From the NCBI GenBank assembly GCA_913056455.1, contig CAJXMJ010000001.1:1240001-1304000 (forward strand): DNA of 64,000 bases. The letters run 5' to 3'. Origin of the DNA: an uncultured Fodinibius sp. (GTDB lineage: Bacteria > Bacteroidota > Rhodothermia > Balneolales > Balneolaceae). Below the pieces are notes generated by a model. It had not been told where the DNA came from and did not search any database. It saw only the letters and a list, made by a program, of their open reading frames with translations. Shown here one piece after another: positions 7,570-15,947 of the stretch (its first letter is position 1; each line of letters opens with the position of its first letter). The position numbers and the translations under genes are program-made.

Positions 7570-10500
7570 ATGAAATTGATTGACTTTTCCATCAGACGCA
7601 AGGTAACCATTGCAATGTTTACCATCGGCATTATCCTTTTTGGGATGGTTTCTCTCAGCCGCTTAAATATTAACCTGTTGCCGGAACTCAGCTATCCTAC
7701 CCTCACCGTTCGAACTGATTTTGAAGGAGCTGCTCCTGCTGAAGTCGAAAACCTGGTGAGCAAACCTATTGAGGAAGCTCTGGGAGTTGTAAAGAATGTA
7801 CAGCAGGTCCGCTCTATTTCTCGATCCGGCCAGTCTGATGTTACCCTGGAATTTGCTTGGGGTACCGACATGGATTTCGCCAGTATTGATGTTCGCGAAA
7901 AGCTCGATGCCCTACAGCTTCCGTTAGAAGTAGATCGCCCGGTTATTTTACGCTTTGACCCCTCCCTGGATCCCATTATGCGGTATGCTTTTTACATAAA
8001 AGATAAAAGCCCGGACCAGCCCCAAAACGTCAATTATGCCAGTTATCAAAAAGAGGAGTCAAAATCACAAATCAGTAAACTCAAGCAGCTGCGGCGTTAT
8101 GCTGATGAACAGATCAAGAAGGATCTTCAATCTGCATTGGGGGTAGCCTCTATCAAAATAAGTGGTGGCCTGGAAGAAGAAATCGAAGTGGCTGTCAATC
8201 AGGATCGTATGTCACACCTTGGCATTTCGATTGATCAAATTTCCCAAGTATTGGGAGCTGAAAATGTAAATCTCTCTGGAGGTCGTTTAGAGGAAGGCAC
8301 ACAACAATATTTGGTGCGGACGCTCAATCAGTTTCAATCTGTCGAGGATATCAAAGAGGTAGTAATCAGCAGTCAGAACGGCAATCCCGTCTATTTAAAG
8401 GATCTTGCTGAAATATCCCAAAGCTATAAAGAGCGAGAAGCTATAACCCGCCTTAATGGTCAGGAGGCCGTCGAAATAGCTATTTACAAAGAAGGCGATG
8501 CCAATACGGTGAATGTAGCCAAAAATGTAGAGGCACAGATGGATAATCTCTCTGAACGCCTTCCTGAAGGTATGGCAATGACAAAGGTATTTGATCAATC
8601 TACATTTATTTCTTCAGCAGTGAGCGAAGTCGTTAATGCAGGAATAATTGGCGGCATTTTAGCCATTATTATTCTATATCTGTTTCTTCGAAATCTTTGG
8701 GCAACCGTAATTATTTCCCTGTCAATACCCGTATCGGTCATCGCCACTTTCAATCTGATGTACGGCAATGATATTACCCTTAATATCATGTCATTGGGCG
8801 GGATTGCACTGGGCATTGGCTTACTGGTTGACAACTCCATTGTGGTGCTTGAAAATATTGCGCGTCACCGCGAGATGGGCAAAAATCCCCTAAAAGCCGC
8901 TAGTGATGGCGCGGGAGAAGTAGGTATGGCCGTGGTTGCTTCTACCCTCACAACCATTGCTGTATTCTTTCCGCTTGTCTTTGTGCATGGCATTGCCGGA
9001 CAACTTTTCCGTGATCAGGCGCTGACAGTAACGTTCTCCTTACTTGCTTCTTTGGTCGTAGCAATCACCTTGATCCCAATGCTTTCATCGTTGGCAGGAC
9101 GCGAAAAATCAGAAATTAAAAAACCAGAGCTGAAAAAACCTAAAACAAAAGTAGGTAGCTGGATGCGAACCGCCCGGATCTTCATTTTTGAAACCATTCC
9201 AAGTTATATCATAAAAGGCGGTTCTAAAGTTATCAGCGTTATCAGTAAGGGAGCCATGTTCGTTTTGAATCCTATGTTAAATGCTTTTGAAAAATGGTTT
9301 GACTCATTGGAAGATAAATATCCCACTGTTTTGCGATGGTCATTACGCCACCGTTTTGCAGTAATTGCCTTTGCATTTTTGAGTCTTATGGGCTCACTTA
9401 TGCTAGTACCACAGCTGGGTATGGAACTTATACCCTCCCTTTCGCAAGGGGAATTTAACGTAGAGTTTAATCTTCCTCCGGGAACTCCTATCGAACAGAC
9501 CGATCGGGCCCTGCAGAAGGTTCAGCAAGCGGCCGGTGACATTGATCCCATTCTAACAACCTTCGCCGTCGCGGGGACCGGTAATCAGATGGATGCCAAT
9601 CCCAATCAAGGTGGGGAAAACTGGGGTGAACTGAATGTTACGTTAGCAAGCGGTGCGGGACGAGCCCTGGAAGAAAGCACGATGGATGAGCTACGCACTG
9701 ATTTGCAGCGTATACCCGGCTTAAACTACAAGTTTTCGCGACCAGCCCTGTTTACGTTTAAAACTCCGGTCGAGGTCGAAATATCGGGTTATAACCTGGA
9801 AGACCTGAAAAAGGTTAGTGATAACATTCTCCAAAAAATGTCATCCAATGGACGCTTTGCAGACGTAAAGTCAACAATGGAGCAAGGCAGTCCTGAGATT
9901 CAAATTACTTTTGATCGCCCCAAGGCGGCATCACTTGGCTTGCAAGTCCATGAAGTTGCTGATGTGGTCGTCAGTAAAGTGCGAGGAGATGTCGCAACAC
10001 GATATTCGTGGAGAGATCAAAAAATTGATGTTCTTGTCCGTGCTAAAAAACAGGATCGCTCGTCAATCGAGGATATCCAAAATATTATCATCAATCCCAA
10101 CAGTGAGTCACCCGTTCCGCTATCAAGTATTGCAAATGTACAGGTTGATACTGGGCCGAGCGAAATTCGAAGAGCAGCACAACAGCGCGTTGCAATTGTA
10201 TCTGCAAATTTAAATTACGGCGACCTTGCTACTGCTGCGGATGAAATTCGCACTATCATCGATGAAACAACAATTCCAATGGGCATACAAGCACAAATAA
10301 CCGGTCAAAACGAGGAAATGGCAGATTCATTCCGTTCACTCCTTTTTGCTCTGTCACTTGCAGTATTTCTGGTCTACCTGGTAATGGCTTCACAGTTTGA
10401 GTCGCTGCTCCACCCCTTTATCATCCTGTTTACCATTCCCCTGGCATTGGTTGGCGCCATCCTTGGTTTGTGGATTACCGGATCCACGATAAGCGTTGTC

Positions 10501-10857
10501 GTATTTATCGGGTTAATTCTGTTGGCCGGTATTGTGGTAAATAATGCTATTGTACTTATTGATCTTATTAACCAATACCGCGAGCGGGGAATGAACAAAA
10601 TCAAGGCCATCCTTGAGGGAGGTAAATCGCGACTTCGCCCTATCATTATGACAACACTGACAACCACGCTCGGACTGTTACCGTTAGCTATAGGATTTGG
10701 GGATGGTGCTGAATTACGAGCACCGATGGCAATCACAGTTATTGCAGGACTCATCATCTCGACCCTGCTTACCCTTATTGTGATCCCCACGATGTACGCT
10801 ATTATGGATCGCAAAGTGTATAAGAAACAACCGGCAATAGAACAATCAGATAACTAA
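7570..10857 (+). CDS. RND-family efflux pump, first of tandem pair
   Basis: Inner-membrane proton-driven exporter of the AcrB/hydrophobe-efflux group, 1095 residues with the usual twelve membrane segments and two large periplasmic loops. The N terminus (FSIRRKVTIAMFTIGIILFG) and the first-loop start (LLPELSYPTLTV) are typical. In TM4 the charge-relay motif reads LLVDNSIVVLEN, so the AcrB Asp-Asp pair is Asp-Asn here. A Lys/Pro-rich insert (KKPELKKPKTK, about residue 520) precedes an amphipathic stretch between the two halves and makes the protein about 60 residues longer than AcrB. The small gap to the next RND gene and the shared adaptor suggest co-expression, possibly a mixed trimer like MdtB-MdtC. 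Substrate unknown. Confidence 0.94.
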   Translation: MKLIDFSIRRKVTIAMFTIGIILFGMVSLSRLNINLLPELSYPTLTVRTDFEGAAPAEVENLVSKPIEEALGVVKNVQQVRSISRSGQSDVTLEFAWGTDMDFASIDVREKLDALQLPLEVDRPVILRFDPSLDPIMRYAFYIKDKSPDQPQNVNYASYQKEESKSQISKLKQLRRYADEQIKKDLQSALGVASIKISGGLEEEIEVAVNQDRMSHLGISIDQISQVLGAENVNLSGGRLEEGTQQYLVRTLNQFQSVEDIKEVVISSQNGNPVYLKDLAEISQSYKEREAITRLNGQEAVEIAIYKEGDANTVNVAKNVEAQMDNLSERLPEGMAMTKVFDQSTFISSAVSEVVNAGIIGGILAIIILYLFLRNLWATVIISLSIPVSVIATFNLMYGNDITLNIMSLGGIALGIGLLVDNSIVVLENIARHREMGKNPLKAASDGAGEVGMAVVASTLTTIAVFFPLVFVHGIAGQLFRDQALTVTFSLLASLVVAITLIPMLSSLAGREKSEIKKPELKKPKTKVGSWMRTARIFIFETIPSYIIKGGSKVISVISKGAMFVLNPMLNAFEKWFDSLEDKYPTVLRWSLRHRFAVIAFAFLSLMGSLMLVPQLGMELIPSLSQGEFNVEFNLPPGTPIEQTDRALQKVQQAAGDIDPILTTFAVAGTGNQMDANPNQGGENWGELNVTLASGAGRALEESTMDELRTDLQRIPGLNYKFSRPALFTFKTPVEVEISGYNLEDLKKVSDNILQKMSSNGRFADVKSTMEQGSPEIQITFDRPKAASLGLQVHEVADVVVSKVRGDVATRYSWRDQKIDVLVRAKKQDRSSIEDIQNIIINPNSESPVPLSSIANVQVDTGPSEIRRAAQQRVAIVSANLNYGDLATAADEIRTIIDETTIPMGIQAQITGQNEEMADSFRSLLFALSLAVFLVYLVMASQFESLLHPFIILFTIPLALVGAILGLWITGSTISVVVFIGLILLAGIVVNNAIVLIDLINQYRERGMNKIKAILEGGKSRLRPIIMTTLTTTLGLLPLAIGFGDGAELRAPMAITVIAGLIISTLLTLIVIPTMYAIMDRKVYKKQPAIEQSDN

Positions 10858-10875
10858 AACGGAGGAACTGCTGTT

Positions 10876-13800
10876 ATGAAATTTACTGATCTTTCGTTAA
10901 GACGGCCGGTAACTACAATGATGGTTTTTATCAGCTTCGTGATCATCGGGATCATTGCCAGTCGTATGGTACCGCTGGAATATTTTCCGGATATTTCCTT
11001 TCCCGGAGCATATATTAGTGTCCCCTATCAAAATTCGACACCGGAAGAAGTGGATCGCAATATTACACGCCCCATTGAAGAGGCTATTGCCACTATTAGC
11101 GGCATTGAACGCATTAGCTCAACCTCCAGTGAAAACCAGGCCGGGATCTTCGTACAGTTTAAAATGGGATCAGATATAAGCCTGAAAGCAATGGAGTTAA
11201 AAGAAAAAATAGATGGCATCCGTAATCAGCTTCCGGATGATTTAGAACGTTTTACCATCAATAAATTTTCTGCGCAGGATAATCCGATGATGAACCTGCG
11301 CATTTCCAGTGAGCGAGACCTTTCCAACGCCTATGATCTGCTAAATCGTAACCTTAAACAGCGCATTGAACGCATTCAGGGAGTAGCAAAAGTAGATCTG
11401 TATGGTGTTGAGAAAAAACAGATTAGAATTGAACTGATCCCCGAGCGACTCAAATCCCACAATATAAATCTTAATGAGCTGGCCCAAACATTGCGGCAAA
11501 GCAATTTTTCGGTAACAGCCGGAAAAATTGAAGACGCCGGAAAACGATATCTGGTACGTCCAACTGGAGAAATTACAGAACCGGCTGAATTCGCCAATCT
11601 TGTTGTCGGCCCCGACAATCTAAGGCTAAGAGATATTGCAACCGTTGGTTATGGAAGCCCGGAACGGGACTATGGTCGTCATCTTGATCAAAAATATGCC
11701 ATTGGACTGGATGTATTTAAAGAGTCCGGTGCCAATACCGTGGAGGTTGGCGATCGCGTAATAGCAGAAATTGATGAAGTGAATAAACTGCCCGAGATGC
11801 GTGGGATCAACATCTTCGAAATGCACAATCAGGCAACGGGAATCATTAGTTCGCTTACCGAACTATTTAAAGCAGGACTATTAGGTGCACTATTCTCTAT
11901 CATCATTCTCTACCTGTTTTTGCGGCGTATCAGTACAACGCTAATTGTAGCACTGGCTGTCCCTTTTTCATTGATTGTTACCCTAGGCCTGCTCTATTTC
12001 ATGGAACTATCGCTCAATATCCTTTCCATGATGGGGTTAATGCTCGCGGTGGGTATGCTGGTCGATAATGCTGTTGTGGTAACCGAAAACATCCATCGCA
12101 ACCAAAATATGATGGATGATAAAATCGAGGCTGTAAAACGTGGCGTAAAACAGGTAGGAATGGCTGTTACCGCAGGAACATTAACAACAATAATTGTATT
12201 CCTGCCCAATATTATCAGTGAAGATTCGATGATTGCAATTCAGCTTTATCATGTTGCTATCACCATTATTTTGGCACTCACGGCCTCCCTCTTAATTTCA
12301 CTTACTGTTATTCCTCTGTTAACCTCCAAAATTTCGCCTCCTGAAAAAAAAGAACAAACCGATTGGGTTGATCGTCTGCAAAATTGGTATGGTGGTATGT
12401 TAAGCTGGCTACTCAAGCGCAGATACCTATCAGTAGCATTAATTTTAGGTACTCTTTTAAGCGTTGCTATACCAATGAATGCGGTAAATGTAGAGATGTT
12501 TGGAGGCTCAGAATCGCGGGAACTTAGATTGCATTACCATCTTAATGATACCTATACCCTTGAGACAGTCGAGGAATCAGTAACTCGTGTTGAGGAGTAT
12601 CTCTATGCCAATAAAGAAGAACTCGAAATTGATGCCGTGTACTCGTATTTCGAAACTGGCTCCGCAACTTCTACCATTCTTTTAACAGATGAGGACGACG
12701 CTCAAAAAGATGTTACCCTCATCAAAGAAGAAATAGAAGAACAAATGCCAAAACTTGCAATTGGCGAACCATCTTTTGAATACCAAGACCGGACCGGCGG
12801 TGAGCAACTGCGCGTTTTTGTTATTGGAGAATCTACAGAAGTACTGACAGATCTTGCTGAGGAAGTTGAGCGACGCCTAAAAGATATTCCGGGTTTAGCC
12901 GATGTACGATCAGAAGCCGAAACCGGCACCGAAGAGGTTCAGGTTCAGGTAAATCGAGAACGAGCACGTAATATGGGCGTTTCATCCCAACAAGTGGCCC
13001 GCCTGGTTTCCAACTCAATGCGGGGAATGAATTTACGGCGGGTCCGTAGTGAGCACGGGGAAACAGATGTCGTTCTGGCTATTCAGGAATCTGATCGAGA
13101 GACTATTGAGGATCTAATGCAGTTACCGGTTAGTGTTGGGAATGGAGAATCTGTGCAACTTGCATCTCTGGCCGATTACAAAATGGATCGCGGACCCCGA
13201 ACCATACAACGAGAAGATCGGCAAACATCGCTGGGAATTACAATCAACCTTGACGGTATCACAATGGACAAGGCCCAAGAGCGGATCTTCCCTGTTTTAA
13301 ATCAAATCAATTATCCTTCCGGCTACGGTTGGAGCAAAGGTCGAAGCTTTGAACGTGATCAAGAAGCTATGGACGAAATGATGGTCAATATTCTTTTAGC
13401 GATGTTTTTAATCTATCTGGTGATGGCATCACTCTTCGAATCAGTTCTTTTTCCCTCAAGTATTATCACCTCCATCTTTTTTGGAATTGTCGGGGTCTTC
13501 TGGTTCTTCTTTATTACCGGAACAACGTTCTCGTTTATGGCAATGATCGGCATTCTCATTCTAATGGGTATCGTGGTTAACAATGGAATTGTACTAATAG
13601 ATCATATTCATCAACTTCGTGAAATGGGACTATCCAGATTTGAAGCGATCATCAAGGGCTGTAAAGATCGTATGCGTCCCATTTTGATGACTGCTGGAAC
13701 AACGGTACTTGGGTTAGTTCCTCTCTGCTTTGGAACAACCCAAATTGGCGGTGATGGCCCACCCTATTTCCCAATGGCACGGGCTATCGTCGGCGGGCTC

Positions 13801-13908
13801 ACCTTTTCTACCGTTGTTACTCTTGTTATTTTACCGGCCATATATCTTATACTTGATGATGTAAAATTATGGGGTAATAGAATTTGGCGAAAAGGACGTA
13901 GCAACTAA
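10876..13908 (+). CDS. RND-family efflux pump, second of tandem pair
   Basis: Second inner-membrane RND exporter, 1010 residues. It starts FTDLSLRRPVTTMMVFIS, has LEYFPDISFPGAYISVPY in the first periplasmic loop, TM4 motif MLVDNAVVVTEN and TM10-11 motif GIVVNNGIVLIDHIHQLRE. A GGAGGA ribosome-binding site lies 9-10 nt before the ATG, only 18 nt after the first pump, so translation is linked. It is clearly diverged from its neighbour, so this is an old paralogue pair, not a recent duplication. Each half is full length and both keep an Asp-Asn TM4 motif. It is likely part of the same efflux complex as the adaptor upstream. Confidence 0.93.
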   Translation: MKFTDLSLRRPVTTMMVFISFVIIGIIASRMVPLEYFPDISFPGAYISVPYQNSTPEEVDRNITRPIEEAIATISGIERISSTSSENQAGIFVQFKMGSDISLKAMELKEKIDGIRNQLPDDLERFTINKFSAQDNPMMNLRISSERDLSNAYDLLNRNLKQRIERIQGVAKVDLYGVEKKQIRIELIPERLKSHNINLNELAQTLRQSNFSVTAGKIEDAGKRYLVRPTGEITEPAEFANLVVGPDNLRLRDIATVGYGSPERDYGRHLDQKYAIGLDVFKESGANTVEVGDRVIAEIDEVNKLPEMRGINIFEMHNQATGIISSLTELFKAGLLGALFSIIILYLFLRRISTTLIVALAVPFSLIVTLGLLYFMELSLNILSMMGLMLAVGMLVDNAVVVTENIHRNQNMMDDKIEAVKRGVKQVGMAVTAGTLTTIIVFLPNIISEDSMIAIQLYHVAITIILALTASLLISLTVIPLLTSKISPPEKKEQTDWVDRLQNWYGGMLSWLLKRRYLSVALILGTLLSVAIPMNAVNVEMFGGSESRELRLHYHLNDTYTLETVEESVTRVEEYLYANKEELEIDAVYSYFETGSATSTILLTDEDDAQKDVTLIKEEIEEQMPKLAIGEPSFEYQDRTGGEQLRVFVIGESTEVLTDLAEEVERRLKDIPGLADVRSEAETGTEEVQVQVNRERARNMGVSSQQVARLVSNSMRGMNLRRVRSEHGETDVVLAIQESDRETIEDLMQLPVSVGNGESVQLASLADYKMDRGPRTIQREDRQTSLGITINLDGITMDKAQERIFPVLNQINYPSGYGWSKGRSFERDQEAMDEMMVNILLAMFLIYLVMASLFESVLFPSSIITSIFFGIVGVFWFFFITGTTFSFMAMIGILILMGIVVNNGIVLIDHIHQLREMGLSRFEAIIKGCKDRMRPILMTAGTTVLGLVPLCFGTTQIGGDGPPYFPMARAIVGGLTFSTVVTLVILPAIYLILDDVKLWGNRIWRKGRSN

Positions 13909-13937
13909 CACTATATATACTCCAAGTTACAGATTAT

Positions 13938-13974
13938 ATCCCCGATGCTTTGGAAGTATCGGGGATTTGTTTTA
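13938..13974 (+). terminator. Rho-independent terminator of the efflux operon
   Basis: Arms ATCCCCGAT (13938-13946) and ATCGGGGAT (13958-13966), with extra CTT/AAG pairing inside, are followed by TTGTTTTATTT. It lies 29 nt after the second RND gene and before the thioesterase gene. Confidence 0.82.
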
Positions 13975-14029
13975 TTTCAGATACCCAACAGATTGTTTAC
14001 TTTCCTTTTTTTGAATTAATAGTAATACA

Positions 14030-14761
14030 GTGAGCGATATAACTTTTCAGGAGACCTTCAAAATCCGGGCATCAGAAATTGACTTCAATCAGCGGGCAAC
14101 CCTTCCCGCTATTTGCAATTTGCTACAGGAAGTAGCAGGAAATCACGCCCGTGAGCTCGAGTTTGATATCACGGACCTGCAAAAAGATAAACTCACCTGG
14201 GTATTGCATCGGCTTCATGTACAAATGGATCGTTTCCCCGAATGGAGAGAAACAATTACGATAAAAACCTGGCCTTCCAGCGGTGATGGACTGCGGGCCT
14301 ACCGGGATTTTTTAATAATGGATGAAAACGGCAATATCATCGGTAAATCGTTGAGTTATTGGCTCATCATGAATATCAAAAGTCGTCGGCCCGCTCGCAT
14401 TCCAAAAAAGATACTTGAGATGGCTCCTGAGAATGCGAATCATGTTCTACCCGTCACTGATGCCACTTTTCCTGAAATAGACCAACCGGACTATTTGGAA
14501 GAGTTTGAAGTTCGAAAAACAGATCTTGATCTCAATCGACACGTAAACAATGTTCATTTTATAGAATGGGCTCTCGCATCTTTACCAGACGATGCTACTG
14601 TAAATGAAATTGATATACAATTTACGGCTGAATCAGTTTGGGGTGATACTGATATAGTAGAAGTAAAAGAGCAATCAGCCAATTCCAACAAAAAATCTTT
14701 CAATTATCAAATCCGAAGAGCATCCGACGACAAAGTTTTAGCTAAAGCATCCTCAAATTAA
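14030..14761 (+). CDS. Acyl-ACP thioesterase (FatA/FatB-type, double hotdog)
   Basis: Releases free fatty acids from acyl-ACP in the cytoplasm. At 243 residues it matches bacterial acyl-ACP thioesterases made of two hotdog folds. The first hotdog shows ICNLLQEVAGNHA and LHVQMDRFPEWRETI, with WPSSGDGLRAYRDF; the second shows the signature RKTDLDLNRHVNNVHFIEWA, whose Asp/Asn/His residues form the usual active site. The start is GTG at 14030, chosen because the conserved N terminus (FQETFKIRASEID) begins just after it and no ATG precedes it. It is monocistronic, between two terminators. With the LuxC/LuxE-like pair and the acyl-CoA ligase elsewhere in the window it could feed fatty-acid pools, but there is no operon link. 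Confidence 0.88.
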   Translation: MSDITFQETFKIRASEIDFNQRATLPAICNLLQEVAGNHARELEFDITDLQKDKLTWVLHRLHVQMDRFPEWRETITIKTWPSSGDGLRAYRDFLIMDENGNIIGKSLSYWLIMNIKSRRPARIPKKILEMAPENANHVLPVTDATFPEIDQPDYLEEFEVRKTDLDLNRHVNNVHFIEWALASLPDDATVNEIDIQFTAESVWGDTDIVEVKEQSANSNKKSFNYQIRRASDDKVLAKASSN

Positions 14762-14796
14762 AATACCCGACACCTTGAAGAATGCCGGGTAGTAAA
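14762..14796. terminator. Bidirectional terminator between convergent genes
   Basis: Arms TACCCG (14764-14769) and CGGGTA (14786-14791), flanked by A-rich sequence on one side and AGTAAAAA on the other. On the minus strand the stem is followed by TTTTAATTT, so it should end the aldo/keto reductase transcript; it may also end the thioesterase transcript. Confidence 0.55.
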
Positions 14797-14825
14797 AATG
14801 GTCTTATATTGCTCTCAATAGAAAC

Positions 14826-15644
14826 TTATCCCCAGTCGGGTGCAAAACTTGGGTCTACGAGACGCATCGATTTTTCAAGTTGGTCAATACGTTCAAAATC
14901 CTCATCCTCAAGATAAAAATCGAAGACTTCGAAATTCTCACGCAGATGCTCTTCACTTGAAGCTTTGGGAATAGCAACAACATTTTCCTGCTCAATTAAC
15001 CAGCGAAGTGAAATTTGAGCCGGAGATTTGCCGTACTTTTCAGCAATCTCCTGCAGATCCTCATTTTCCATTACCTTGCCTTGTGCCAAAGGACTATATG
15101 CCGTAATCATAATATCATTTTCAATGGCGTAATCCAGCAGATCAAGCTGATCAATAAAGGGGTGGAATTCGACCTGGTTACAAAATATTGGAGCACGGAT
15201 TTCTTCTTTTACTTTGGTAAGCAAATCCAAGGGAAAGTTACTGACACCAATGTTCATCGCCTTTCCCTGATCACGCAATACCAGCATGGATTCAATCGTA
15301 GCACGTAAATCATACTGATCATTGGGCCAGTGAATCATAAGCAAGTCAACATAGGGAGTATCTAACTGTCGCAGTGTCTCCTCGGTAGATTGAAGCACAT
15401 CATCGGCTTCAAGATTCGTATGCCAAATTTTTGTACTGAGGAAGATATCTTCGCGAGGCACGTTTGAAACGTTAAGCGCCTCCGCTATCGCTCGCTCATT
15501 TTTGTACATTTGTGCCGTATCAATATGTCGATAGCCGATATCAAGTGCCTTTCGTACTATTTGTGAACACTCTCTGTCGTGAAGTTTATATGTTCCAAGA
15601 CCAATTTCGGGCACTTCAAGACCCTGAATATTTTTGTATTGCAT
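14826..15644 (-). CDS. Aldo/keto reductase
   Basis: NADPH-dependent carbonyl reductase of the AKR superfamily, 272 residues, cytoplasmic. The catalytic tetrad is visible: Asp and Tyr in DTAQMYKNE, Lys in STKIWH and His in LLMIHWPND; the nucleotide-binding end shows IPKASSEEHLREN. It closely resembles bacterial 2,5-diketo-D-gluconate reductase-type enzymes (AKR5 group), whose real substrates are usually small aldehydes and ketoesters such as methylglyoxal. GGAGTACTCC lies about 12 nt before the ATG. It is a single gene, oriented towards the thioesterase. Family firm; substrate unknown. Confidence 0.9.
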   Translation of the reverse strand: MQYKNIQGLEVPEIGLGTYKLHDRECSQIVRKALDIGYRHIDTAQMYKNERAIAEALNVSNVPREDIFLSTKIWHTNLEADDVLQSTEETLRQLDTPYVDLLMIHWPNDQYDLRATIESMLVLRDQGKAMNIGVSNFPLDLLTKVKEEIRAPIFCNQVEFHPFIDQLDLLDYAIENDIMITAYSPLAQGKVMENEDLQEIAEKYGKSPAQISLRWLIEQENVVAIPKASSEEHLRENFEVFDFYLEDEDFERIDQLEKSMRLVDPSFAPDWG

Positions 15645-15947
15645 TTGTATTAAAAGGAGTACTCCATTCTTGTTAGGATTAAAATCACTTTTTAAACAGT
15701 TTGAGGTACTGTATGATTCACTGAAAATAGAGAAAGTAGGTTAGATCAAAAAATCTATTCTCTATCAGGTGGTTTTTATTACATATATTATTTAAATATC
15801 GCTAAAATTCTCACTCCTCTATCAGTGAACTTCAGTTCCAAGTCTAAAGTAATACAATCTGTACCAAATAATGATCAGGTTTAGTGATTAATTATTTAAG
15901 GAAGAAAATAAGAAATACTAATAAAAGCTGTTTTGTTTTTTCCAGAT
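15645..15947. other. Intergenic region with no recognised gene
   Basis: About 300 AT-rich bases between the reductase start and the 3' end of the large secreted protein gene, both on the minus strand. It should hold the reductase promoter and the terminator of the secreted protein gene, but I see no convincing hairpin with a T tract and no ORF with coding character. Confidence 0.6.
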
